A stretch of 64,000 nt of DNA from Streptomyces colonosanans (GTDB lineage Bacteria; Actinomycetota; Actinomycetes; Streptomycetales; Streptomycetaceae). Position 1 is the stretch's first letter. Every line of letters starts with the position of its first letter. The stretch lies in the NCBI RefSeq assembly GCF_001866645.1, contig NZ_MLYP01000040.1, positions 1-64,000 of the forward strand, in the 5' to 3' direction. Both the position numbers and the translations under genes were made by a program. Below are positions 41,281 to 48,304 of this stretch, one piece after another. The notes under the pieces were generated by a model. It made no database searches. It was not told the origin of the DNA and worked only from the letters and a program-made list of their open reading frames with translations.

Positions 41281-41985
41281 TCATGGGGTTGCGTCATCAT
41301 TCCCACGGTTCGCGGGGTCAGGGCTGCACAGCCAGCCGTTGATGGCGAAGCGGCTGTCTGCGTGCTGCTTGCTCGGGCAACTGACCGGCCGTACCTCGTG
41401 CCAGGCGGTGGGCAGGAAGAACACGATGCTGTCGTGCTCGGGCTCCCAGTCCCGCCAGGTGCGCTCCTGCCACTTTCCGGCTGTCCCGGTGTGCAACGGC
41501 AGGGCGGCGTCGAACATGCGCAGCTCGCCGCCGCCGAATGGCCGAGGTGTGCGATGCAGGTAATACACGAACGTGAGCAGACGCCGGGGGGCAAGCCTCA
41601 CATCGGTGTCCTGATGCGGCCGATAGAAGTCGCCGTCGTTGTGCACGTTGAGGCTGTATTCGGGTTCCGTGTGCTGGCAGGAGACTCCAAGAGTGTGCTC
41701 GACCGCCTCCAGTACCTGGTCGATGGCTGCCATCAGCTCAGGCGCGGCGAAGTCTCCTCGTGACCGGGACCGGCGATAGTCGGGGACCACCTCCCGGTCG
41801 CGAATCGTGGAGGGCTTCAACGTGTTGCCGATGGAGGCGATGGCGCGCTCCAGCAAGGCGTCGGCCTTCTGCTCGCCCAGGAACTGGGTGATGCGGCAGA
41901 CCGTCACCGGAAGCCGCCAGACCGCGTCCGTCGACCACTGCTCCATCGTCTCGGGTGTTCCCGTCATGGTGTCGTGTCGAGCCAA
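41281..41985 (-). CDS. 2-oxoglutarate/Fe(II) oxygenase, prolyl-4-hydroxylase type
   Basis: 234 residues at most; a later ATG (41967) is possible. The iron ligands are visible: H124 and D126 in RPHQDTD and H196 in TAWHEVRP. R212 in DSRFAINGW is placed to bind 2-oxoglutarate. FGGGELRMFD and SIVFFLP complete the family pattern. These enzymes hydroxylate protein prolines or small molecules using oxygen. It is the last gene of the cassette, downstream of the S74-type frames, so a product of those frames could be its substrate (inference). Confidence 0.85.
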   Translation of the reverse strand: MARHDTMTGTPETMEQWSTDAVWRLPVTVCRITQFLGEQKADALLERAIASIGNTLKPSTIRDREVVPDYRRSRSRGDFAAPELMAAIDQVLEAVEHTLGVSCQHTEPEYSLNVHNDGDFYRPHQDTDVRLAPRRLLTFVYYLHRTPRPFGGGELRMFDAALPLHTGTAGKWQERTWRDWEPEHDSIVFFLPTAWHEVRPVSCPSKQHADSRFAINGWLCSPDPANRGNDDATP

Positions 41986-42098
41986 GGTGTCCTGCCTTCT
42001 GGATTGCGATGAGTGGTGCCCGGGGCCTTCTCAAGCCCCCTCGGCTCAGGGAGTGGGCGGTGGGTCGCGCGCGGCCGGGGACGCTTCCCTGACCCTGT

Positions 42099-42461
42099 TC
42101 AGCTCGCGGCTTCTCGCAGACGATCCACTTCGGCCGTGAGCTCTTCCACGCGGCGGTGCAGCGCCTGGACGCATACCAGGGCGACACCGAGGCCGTCGAC
42201 TACGGGGATGGTGGTGTCGTCCTGGTTGAAGCCGAAGGCGGCGTGCCAGTCCTGGGCCATCGGTCCGAGGTGACGCACGTCTTCGGGCTCCCAGAGGTAG
42301 CGCCAGGTACTGATGGGCAGCGCGGCCACCGTTTCCAGAACCGCGTAGCCGTTGACCGGGCTGACCGGTATCACACCGCTGGGCTCCCGGACCCCAACTC
42401 GAAGCCCTGCCGGGGCACCGCTGTCAGCCGCCCGGGACCGCCGACGGAAGATCCTCACCAC
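42099..42461 (-). CDS. S74-type intramolecular chaperone part
   Basis: 120 residues from GTG at 42461 or 42458. Residues about 40-118 match the C-terminal chaperone of phage tail fibres (peptidase S74): LPISTWRYLWEPEDVRHLGP, MAQDWHAAFGFNQDDTTIPV, VDGLGVALVCVQALHRRVEE and a terminal coiled coil. The usual opening motif of this domain (SDRALKQDVVPVD) is at the end of the upstream gene in another frame. The two frames touch at TAGTG, so either a frameshift joins them or the chaperone is made as a separate chain. Confidence 0.75.
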   Translation of the reverse strand: MVRIFRRRSRAADSGAPAGLRVGVREPSGVIPVSPVNGYAVLETVAALPISTWRYLWEPEDVRHLGPMAQDWHAAFGFNQDDTTIPVVDGLGVALVCVQALHRRVEELTAEVDRLREAAS

Positions 42462-43000
42462 TACCGGCTCCAGTCGACCGGGACCACGTCTTGCTTGAGC
42501 GCACGGTCGCTGCAGACGGAGCAGGGGTTACCCGGGAGACCGGGGCCCTGGTCCGTGCCGATCGTGATCGCTCCGTGGGCCCCGGCCGGGGCGTGAATGC
42601 CGTCGCCGACCATCGCGGCTTCATAGCCGCCCAGCAGCTCCTGGAGGGTTCCGGGGCCCAGGTTCTCCGGAGCGGCGATTGCGGCGATGCCGTCGTAGTC
42701 CGTGTAGGCCGTCCCCAGCGTCCTGCCGCCCATGGTGGCGAACACGATCTTCGCACCGCGAATAGGCTCCCCGGTCACCGCGTCGGATGCCATCGCGTTG
42801 ATGTTCTCCAGTTGCATCTGCGTGACGTTCAAGCTGGCCTGACTGGCCGTGAGCCTGGTCGGCTTCAGGCTGGGACATTCCGACCCGCTGCACGACGGCG
42901 CCGCCGTGGAGGCGGCGGATGCGGGGGCCCCGCCTCCCACACCCAGCGCCGCCATAGCCGCAGCCATTGCCGAGACGGCCATACGCCCCGAAGACCTCAT
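42461..43000 (-). CDS. secreted protein ending in the start of an S74 domain
   Basis: 179 residues; CAGGAG lies five bases before the ATG. The signal peptide (MAVSAMAAAMAALGVGGGAP) ends near ASAAS. The mature part has a Cys pair (SCSGSECP), a segment MQLENINAMASDAVTGEPIR, and a Gly-rich beta region (GDGIHAPAGAHGAITIGTDQ). It closes with CSDRALKQDVVPVDWSR, the S74 opening motif. It should be exported and, with the next frame, trimerise and self-cleave as tail-fibre proteins do (inference). Confidence 0.7.
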   Translation of the reverse strand: MRSSGRMAVSAMAAAMAALGVGGGAPASAASTAAPSCSGSECPSLKPTRLTASQASLNVTQMQLENINAMASDAVTGEPIRGAKIVFATMGGRTLGTAYTDYDGIAAIAAPENLGPGTLQELLGGYEAAMVGDGIHAPAGAHGAITIGTDQGPGLPGNPCSVCSDRALKQDVVPVDWSR

Positions 43001-43136
43001 GTGTACTCCTGATCACCAGCGCCGGATGCCGTCCCATCCGGACGGCACGGCAGACTCTAGGTACCGCCGGCTGGCGGGCGGCGTGAAAATCGGAGATGCC
43101 TCCTATCGGGTGAACTGCGCTGAAGGGGTGGGCAAC

Positions 43137-43161
43137 GGTCAAGGTTCAGTGGCACGGGACA
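43137..43161. repeat. right terminal inverted repeat
   Basis: GGTCAAGGTTCAGTGGCACG followed by GGACA, the exact inverse of the left repeat. GTAGC follows at 43162-43166, completing the target duplication. It ends 46 bases before the stop of the leftward gene at 43208. Confidence 0.9.
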
Positions 43162-43207
43162 GTAGCCCCTCGGCTCGTTCCTCGCCACGGTCGTCGCGTG
43201 AGGAAAG

Positions 43208-44731
43208 CTAGGCGAGTGCGGGGGGCAGGTCGTAGCGGCTGACGGCCACGTAGGTTTCCGGCGTCGCCGCTTCGAGGAGACCCTCGTCGCCCTCCAGGTC
43301 GAGTTCCGGCTCCTGGGGACGGCGGAGAAGGTCGCTCCAGTCGCTCGCTGCACCTCGCTCGTAGGCGTCGCGGAGCAAGGGACGCAGCCGTGGGCGGGCT
43401 TCCTCTTGCTGTTCGCGGAAGATACGCCGCTGGGTGAGTCGCTGTTCTTCCTGGGCTTCGTCGCTGAGTTCCAGGTCGGCGGGCGGCTGGTCCTCGGCGC
43501 GCAGTCCTGGGGTGCGCCGGGCGATGGCGAGGTCCTCCTCGTGGAGGCGCTCGCAGGCGGCGAACAGCTTCCGGGACATGCCGAGGCGGACCTCCGTGCC
43601 GGGGATACGGCAGCTCAGGAAATCGTCGAGGCCCATGGAACGGATTCCGGCGCGCAGAGTGTGCTGTTCCGTGCCGGTAGCTGCTCCCCGGGCGTCGGCC
43701 CGCATGGCGAGAGTGAGGCTGTCGTCTTCCAGGGGCGTGGTCAACCCGGAGCGCCGGTGACGGGAAGCGCGGTCGGCGGGAACGGGCACGGTGCGCAGCT
43801 GCGAGGCGGGAGCCGAGCGCAGTGCCAGGTAGGCGAGCATCTGGGCGCGGGCGGCGCCGATGAGCGCATCGTCGCTGTCGCCGAGGTGGTCTTCCAGGTT
43901 GCCCGGACCCGCCGCCTCGTCGGCGGCATCGGATCCGGCGGGGGCGAGCGGCGGCTGGCCGGGGTGCAGGTCGTGATCGATCGTGAGGAAGAGGTCATCG
44001 CCGGGCCGCACTGACGCCCCGACCAGGACGGTGCGGTGCCCGTACGCGCCGAGGACCTTGCTGCCGGCCGTCAGCTGTGCCCACCCCTTGCGCAGCGTGC
44101 CGAGTCCCACGTCGCCGCCCTTGGCCTCGATCAGCCAGTACAGCTCCTCTGTCTCGTGGCGCCCCCACAGGTCGGGCAGCTTCTTCTTCGGATCCTTGAA
44201 CGTGTCGTACAGAGCAGGGACGGGGCCGCCCAGTTCGAGGTGCTCGGTCTGGCCGAGGCCCAGCAGCGAGCGGCAGGCCCACTCGGTCATGGTCATGCCC
44301 AGCCGGTAGCCGGCGGCATTCTTCGCGCTGCGCTCGGTGCCGTGCGCGTAGACCGGGTTCCAGGTCAGGCGCCGGCCCTTGGCGCCCGGTAGGGGATGCC
44401 GGGGTGTCACAGAGTGCGCGCCGAGGTAGGCGTACAGCGGGGAGACCCGGGCGACGAGTTCCCCGTGTGCGTAGCGCGGCTGATTCTGCAGGTGCGGGGT
44501 GACGTCACGGCCGACTTCGGTGGCGGCCTTGATGATCTCCCGCCACGTGGTGGTCGGCGCGTACCAGCCGTCGGCGGCTGGGAATCCGTCCGATCCGGTC
44601 CACGCCTTGTGCTTGGCCGTCCGCCACTGACGCCGGGGCTTCTTCGCGGGCCCGTTACGGAACAGGACCGGTATGTCGAAGCTGTCGGCGTAGGTCAGCG
44701 GCGGCTCGTCGGGGACGTGTGCGGGGATCAT
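43208..44731 (-). CDS. large protein with a possible PD-(D/E)XK core
   Basis: 507 residues from the ATG at 44731 (or GTG at 44740). The centre contains ELYWLIEAKGGDVGLGTLRK followed by VLGAYGHRTVLVGASV, the ExK strand and following elements of restriction-endonuclease-like folds. Upstream DLWGRHETEE may supply the acidic residue. The C-terminal half is helical with long charged segments (RIFREQQEEARPRLRPLLRD). No motif of a known defence family is certain. It could be a nuclease or a degenerate fold member. It is divergent from the gene at 44916. Confidence 0.5.
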   Translation of the reverse strand: MIPAHVPDEPPLTYADSFDIPVLFRNGPAKKPRRQWRTAKHKAWTGSDGFPAADGWYAPTTTWREIIKAATEVGRDVTPHLQNQPRYAHGELVARVSPLYAYLGAHSVTPRHPLPGAKGRRLTWNPVYAHGTERSAKNAAGYRLGMTMTEWACRSLLGLGQTEHLELGGPVPALYDTFKDPKKKLPDLWGRHETEELYWLIEAKGGDVGLGTLRKGWAQLTAGSKVLGAYGHRTVLVGASVRPGDDLFLTIDHDLHPGQPPLAPAGSDAADEAAGPGNLEDHLGDSDDALIGAARAQMLAYLALRSAPASQLRTVPVPADRASRHRRSGLTTPLEDDSLTLAMRADARGAATGTEQHTLRAGIRSMGLDDFLSCRIPGTEVRLGMSRKLFAACERLHEEDLAIARRTPGLRAEDQPPADLELSDEAQEEQRLTQRRIFREQQEEARPRLRPLLRDAYERGAASDWSDLLRRPQEPELDLEGDEGLLEAATPETYVAVSRYDLPPALA

Positions 44732-44915
44732 GCGGATCACTCTGGCACGGGCCCAGGCCGCTCCCGGCGCCGGGTATCGAGCTATCTGTGGAGCCGCGAC
44801 GGGCAGTTCGCCGGGGGCAGACAGGAAAGATCGCGGAAAGACTGGCCAACGAGTGCGAGGGCATGTCAACGTAGACGACCTTGCAAGAAACCCCAGGTCA
44901 GAGAGGTGATTGCCC

Positions 44916-45269
44916 GTGACCGTAGCCCCTGCGGGTCCCGGTTTCTCCACCACCATCGAAGCCCTGCGACTGCGGGAGTGGCAGCTCGGCCCCGGTCAGC
45001 CGACCCTGGTCATGGACCAGTTCTCCGCCGAGGACTTCCACCTGATCGTCGATGATCGCGCGGACGTGCACGTCAGCTCAAAGGACGGCCGGTTCTACCT
45101 CGGCTGGTTCCCGCTCGGCCGCCCCGGCACGGACGGCGAGGGATGGAAGATCGCCGTCACCGGCACTGCCAAGGTCCGTGGCTACCACCTGTCGTTGGAC
45201 ACCGAGACGCCGGCCGACATCGTCGCCGCCGCCGTAGCGCGCGTGCTGGAGACCTCACGCCGCCTCTGA
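44916..45269 (+). CDS. single-domain DUF317-like protein
   Basis: 117 residues from GTG at 44916 with GAGAGG nine bases upstream (TTG at 44910 is too close to it). The sequence FHLIVDDRADVHVSSKDGRF, YLGWFPLGRPGTDGEGWKIA and SLDTETPADIVAAAVARVLE fits one DUF317 repeat without the usual tail. Function unknown. It heads a rightward run of three small genes. Confidence 0.65.
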   Translation: MTVAPAGPGFSTTIEALRLREWQLGPGQPTLVMDQFSAEDFHLIVDDRADVHVSSKDGRFYLGWFPLGRPGTDGEGWKIAVTGTAKVRGYHLSLDTETPADIVAAAVARVLETSRRL

Positions 45270-45374
45270 CAGCGCGGACACCGACAGGTAATGCCCGCCC
45301 TGTGAGCGGCTGGCCGTACCGAAGGTCGGCTCGTTCCACCGCCACCCGTTTCCCCACACCCCAGGAGACTGTTC

Positions 45375-45665
45375 GTGACGTCCCCGGAGATGACCGTCGG
45401 CGATCTCATCGACCTGCTGTCCGGCTGCGACCGGAGTGCTCCGGTCCGCCAGGCCATGAACCCGTTCTTCCCGATGGCCCACCGCTTGGCGCAGGTCGTG
45501 CAGTCGGTGGACGAGACCGGCCAAACCATCGTCTACCTCGCTGAAGGGCGCGACGAGGACGCACAGCTCGGCCACCTGCCGCCCGAGGTCGCCGTCGCCC
45601 TGACGTGGCAGGGCCCCGTCCAGGCACCCCCGCGCCGCCCCCGCCGCCGCGCCGGCGGCAACTAG
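45375..45665 (+). CDS. small hypothetical protein
   Basis: 96 residues from GTG with CAGGAG upstream. It reads MTVGDLIDLLSGCDRSAPVR, FFPMAHRLAQVVQSVDETGQ, TIVYLAEGRDEDAQLGHLPP, a compact alpha/beta domain, then a basic tail. I associate it with DUF317 genes on Streptomyces plasmids; function unknown. Confidence 0.65.
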   Translation: MTSPEMTVGDLIDLLSGCDRSAPVRQAMNPFFPMAHRLAQVVQSVDETGQTIVYLAEGRDEDAQLGHLPPEVAVALTWQGPVQAPPRRPRRRAGGN

Positions 45666-45680
45666 ACCCGCACCGAGCCC

Positions 45681-46502
45681 TTGGAGGCGCCCCTGTACCC
45701 CGACATCCCGCTCGACCCGTCCACTCCGCGCGGCGGCCAGCCCGCGTTCTGGGTCGGTCCCCGGCATCTGGCCGGTGATGATGGGCGCCTCTACGACGCC
45801 ATCGCCGACACGCTCGCCGGTCTGGGCTGGACCTGCCTGACGATCGTCCGCGGACGGCACGAGCCGGACGAGACGCCCGAGGACCGCCAGGTCCTGCGCA
45901 GCACCGTCCTGCACATCAGTCCCGACGCCCTGCGCTGGGCCCAATGGAGCCTGGCGGACGAGCCGTTCCACCTGGGAGAGCTACCGATCGCCTGGCAGAT
46001 CTCCGCCCGCGCCGAGACGAGCAGCCCGCTCGCTCAATGGTCGGCCTACTTCACCCTCGATGTCCCCGGCGAGGCCGTGTCCGAATTCCTCGTCGCGCTC
46101 GACGCCCGCGACCAGCCTGCCGTGCCGCTCGCCGGACCCGAGCTGGTCCTCGACGCTGTCGTCGCCCATGGATGGTTCCGCGACATCGACCAGCCCCAGG
46201 CGGCAGCGACGGACCCGACGTTCACCTCGCACCTCAGCCTCGGTGAAGTGCCGCCCCTCATCCAGGACGCCGACCCGCGCGCCCTGACCACCGAGGCCGA
46301 CGAGGCGGGACCGGTCGGATGGCAGGCATGGGCCGAGCCCGCGCTCGGCGCACCGTGCCTGTGGGCGGCCTCCTTCTCCGCCAGTGCCCCGCACGACCTC
46401 GTTGCTACCTTCGCCGCCTCCCTCAGCTCGACCGCACCGGTCCTGCGCCGGGTGCTGCCCGAGGCCACCCAGGAGCGGCTCCTGCGTGCGCCGGCCATGT
46501 AG
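45681..46502 (+). CDS. DUF317 protein, two domains
   Basis: 273 residues from the TTG at 45681; CTG at 45693 has a better placed GGAGG (five bases) and may be the true start. FWVGPRHLAG opens the protein as in other DUF317 members. The repeats are LRWAQWSLADEPFHLGELPI with SAYFTLDVPGEAVSEFLVAL, and GWQAWAEPALGAPCLWAASF with SASAPHDLVATFAASL. Two terminators follow. Function unknown. Confidence 0.7.
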   Translation: MEAPLYPDIPLDPSTPRGGQPAFWVGPRHLAGDDGRLYDAIADTLAGLGWTCLTIVRGRHEPDETPEDRQVLRSTVLHISPDALRWAQWSLADEPFHLGELPIAWQISARAETSSPLAQWSAYFTLDVPGEAVSEFLVALDARDQPAVPLAGPELVLDAVVAHGWFRDIDQPQAAATDPTFTSHLSLGEVPPLIQDADPRALTTEADEAGPVGWQAWAEPALGAPCLWAASFSASAPHDLVATFAASLSSTAPVLRRVLPEATQERLLRAPAM

Positions 46503-46529
46503 CACCTCGTTCCGCCACCCGACCCGCTC

Positions 46530-46563
46530 AGCCCGGCTCCTCCTTCATGGAGGGCCGGGCTTT
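46530..46563 (+). terminator. terminator after the DUF317 gene
   Basis: AGCCCGG (46530-46536) pairs with CCGGGCT (46555-46561), continued by CCTCC/GGAGG around a small bulge and a five-base loop, then TTTCT. It is 27 bases after the stop. Confidence 0.75.
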
Positions 46564-46592
46564 CTGCTTCTTGGGTCTGGACCGTACGTGCG

Positions 46593-46645
46593 CCGGATGC
46601 ACTGCTGCCCCCGACCGAGATGGTCAGGGGCAGCAGTGCATCCGG
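46593..46645. terminator. long bidirectional hairpin between convergent genes
   Basis: A 19-bp perfect stem (46593-46611 with 46627-46645; arm CCGGATGCACTGCTGCCCC), one mismatch, four more pairs (GACC/GGTC) and a five-base loop. It lies between the DUF317 gene and the convergent lipoprotein gene, and ends five bases from the stop of the latter. It is suited to stop transcription from both sides. Confidence 0.8.
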
Positions 46646-46649
46646 GTCG

Positions 46650-47345
46650 TCAGTTGGCTGCGGTCGCCTTGGCGAGGGCCTTGTCGAGGTGGCGGTCGAC
46701 GAGGGCCGGGGAGCCGGAGACGATCAGCAGCAGACTGCCGTCGCGGATCGCGGTCTGCTTGACCACGGTGCTCCGTTCTCCGGCGGAGAACGTCAGGAGC
46801 TGGCTCCACTGCTCATCACCGAGGTCGTGCGGTGCGGGCAGCTTGTGCGAGGCCATGTCGATCGGGGTGCCGCCCGTGACGACCTGATAGGTCGGGCAGC
46901 CGGTCATGGCGTCGAAGACGCGGTCGATGCCGCCAGAGAGCTTCTTCGCGCTGTCGCTGTACAGCTCCTCGGAGACCTCCGAGGAGCTGCCGCCGTAGGT
47001 GAAGGTGGCCTTCGCCTTACGGGGGAAGGTGAGCGTGCCACCGGTGGCCGCGTCCCCGCCCAGCTCGCTCAGGGCAGGGCAGCCGATGACGGTGACGTCA
47101 TCGTGCTGGGCGGGGCGCTTTGGCTTGCGCAGGTAGCCGCTGCCGAGGTCGTGCTCGTCGAGCAGGCGGGCCTCCAGTGCAGCCGAGGAGAGCGTGGCGG
47201 GCTTCTGGACCGCGTCGGCAGGCTTCTCGGTCCGGGCGGAGGAGGTGCTCTGGTGCTTGGCCCCGGTGGTGTCGGTGGAGCAGGCGGGCAGGGCGAGGAG
47301 GGCGGCGGTGATGCCGAGGGTGGTGGTGGCGACGCGAACGCGCAT
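46650..47345 (-). CDS. lipoprotein of unknown function
   Basis: 231 residues. The signal VATTTLGITAALLALPAC is a lipobox ending in Cys 22. The mature part has two further Cys (IGCPALSELG and MTGCPTYQVV) that may form a disulfide, and an alpha/beta pattern (FPRKAKATFTYGGSSSEVSE, SQLLTFSAGERSTVVKQTAI, SLLLIVSGSPALVDRHLDKA) like small extracytoplasmic sensor domains of actinobacteria. It should sit on the outer face of the membrane. Partner unknown. Confidence 0.75.
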   Translation of the reverse strand: MRVRVATTTLGITAALLALPACSTDTTGAKHQSTSSARTEKPADAVQKPATLSSAALEARLLDEHDLGSGYLRKPKRPAQHDDVTVIGCPALSELGGDAATGGTLTFPRKAKATFTYGGSSSEVSEELYSDSAKKLSGGIDRVFDAMTGCPTYQVVTGGTPIDMASHKLPAPHDLGDEQWSQLLTFSAGERSTVVKQTAIRDGSLLLIVSGSPALVDRHLDKALAKATAAN

Positions 47346-47424
47346 GACGGAACTGACCCCTTGGTGCTCGGCGACGGGTGGTCAGTGCGGGCCCGCGGGC
47401 CCGTGGGGTCGTAGGGGTAGTGGG

Positions 47425-47913
47425 TCAGTGTCCGAGGTGGCGCAGGCAGTCCTCGAAGGTGGCGTGCGTCGCGTCCGCCGGCCCGCTGTTCCGGTTGTAC
47501 CAGGCGGTGTCGAGGCGGGTCTCCTGCTGCTGGTGGCCAGCCCGGCACCGCAGCCAGATCTGATCGTGGGTGGAAAGGATCAGCCAGTCCCGGTACGCGC
47601 CGCACTCGGCGCAGGTGCCTATCTCGCCGTCAAGGACAAGTGGCTGCTTCCACGGCATCATCTTGCCGTCGACCTGGTCGTGGCTCGGCACGCGCAGCTC
47701 CGGTGGAAGGAAGTCGTCCACTGCGGCGGCCGGCTCGGCGGGCTCCGGCTCAACCGCGGGCGCTGCGAAGCCCGGCGGGACCTGGTTCTGCAGCCGCGCT
47801 GCCAGCTCGGCGAACTGGCGCTGAGCTTCGCTCGGCCCCTTGGCCCGGCGGCGTATCCGGTGAAACACCCTGGCGTCCTCCTTTACCTCGGCACCTCGTC
47901 CTGCTCGCTTCAT
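47425..47913 (-). CDS. zinc-ribbon hypothetical protein
   Basis: 162 residues. A basic helical N-terminus (FHRIRRRAKGPSEAQRQFAE) precedes a C-terminal zinc-ribbon-like domain: TCAECGAYRDWLILSTHDQI, then WLRCRAGH. The end is YNRNSGPADATHATFEDCLR. It may bind nucleic acid. It is the first gene of a leftward pair with the lipoprotein. Confidence 0.6.
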   Translation of the reverse strand: MKRAGRGAEVKEDARVFHRIRRRAKGPSEAQRQFAELAARLQNQVPPGFAAPAVEPEPAEPAAAVDDFLPPELRVPSHDQVDGKMMPWKQPLVLDGEIGTCAECGAYRDWLILSTHDQIWLRCRAGHQQQETRLDTAWYNRNSGPADATHATFEDCLRHLGH

Positions 47914-48304
47914 GATCGTGCCCTACGCCCCTGGGCTTCAATTCACAAAGTCCACAGTCTACTTCGGCCTGGTCATCAGGGGTATTCCTCCTTCTCGGTT
48001 GCGGAGATGAAGAGTTGGCCACGGAGCGTCTCTCCGCGAGACAGGTGACGTCGCCATGGTGTGCCCGAACACATGCCACCTGCTGCGAGCACGTAACTTT
48101 GCGACGCCTACTGGCTCGACTCGCCGCATCTACGCCGTGGCCTTCCGTCTTGCGTGTGTACTGATGCCGGCGAGCTGCAACGCGGACCTGTGCGCCGCCA
48201 AGGGCCGGTGTGGCGAACGACCATGCTGTGGGTTGCGAGCACAGCGGTGGCACTGTCCCTTCTCTCGGCGATGCGCTGAGACCGCCTGTCGGCACCCGGC
48301 AGGC
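47914..48304. other. intergenic region next to the relaxase gene
   Basis: About 390 bases between the end of the relaxase gene and the start of the 47913 gene. No convincing gene. The part next to 47913 (47940-47975) is relatively AT-rich and probably contains the promoter of that gene. I see no clear terminator for the relaxase operon and no diagnostic oriT motif. Confidence 0.4.

Larger units (their letters stand above)
41090..43161. mobile_element. mobile insertion cassette without transposase
   Basis: 2072 bases bounded by 25-bp perfect inverted repeats (left 41090-41114, right 43137-43161) and flanked on both sides by GTAGC (41085-41089 and 43162-43166), a 5-bp target duplication. The ends begin TGT and close ACA, as in the Mu/Tn7/Tn402/IS21 group of DDE elements. 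Internal copies of the terminal motif near the left end look like extra transposase sites. It carries three leftward reading frames and no transposase, so it must be moved in trans. Classing it with a specific family is inference. Confidence 0.85.

Noticed and set aside
47914..48304. oriT next to the relaxase gene
   Set aside because: No clear inverted repeat with a nick-site consensus was found; the origin is more likely near mobC or elsewhere and needs comparison with known MOB sites.
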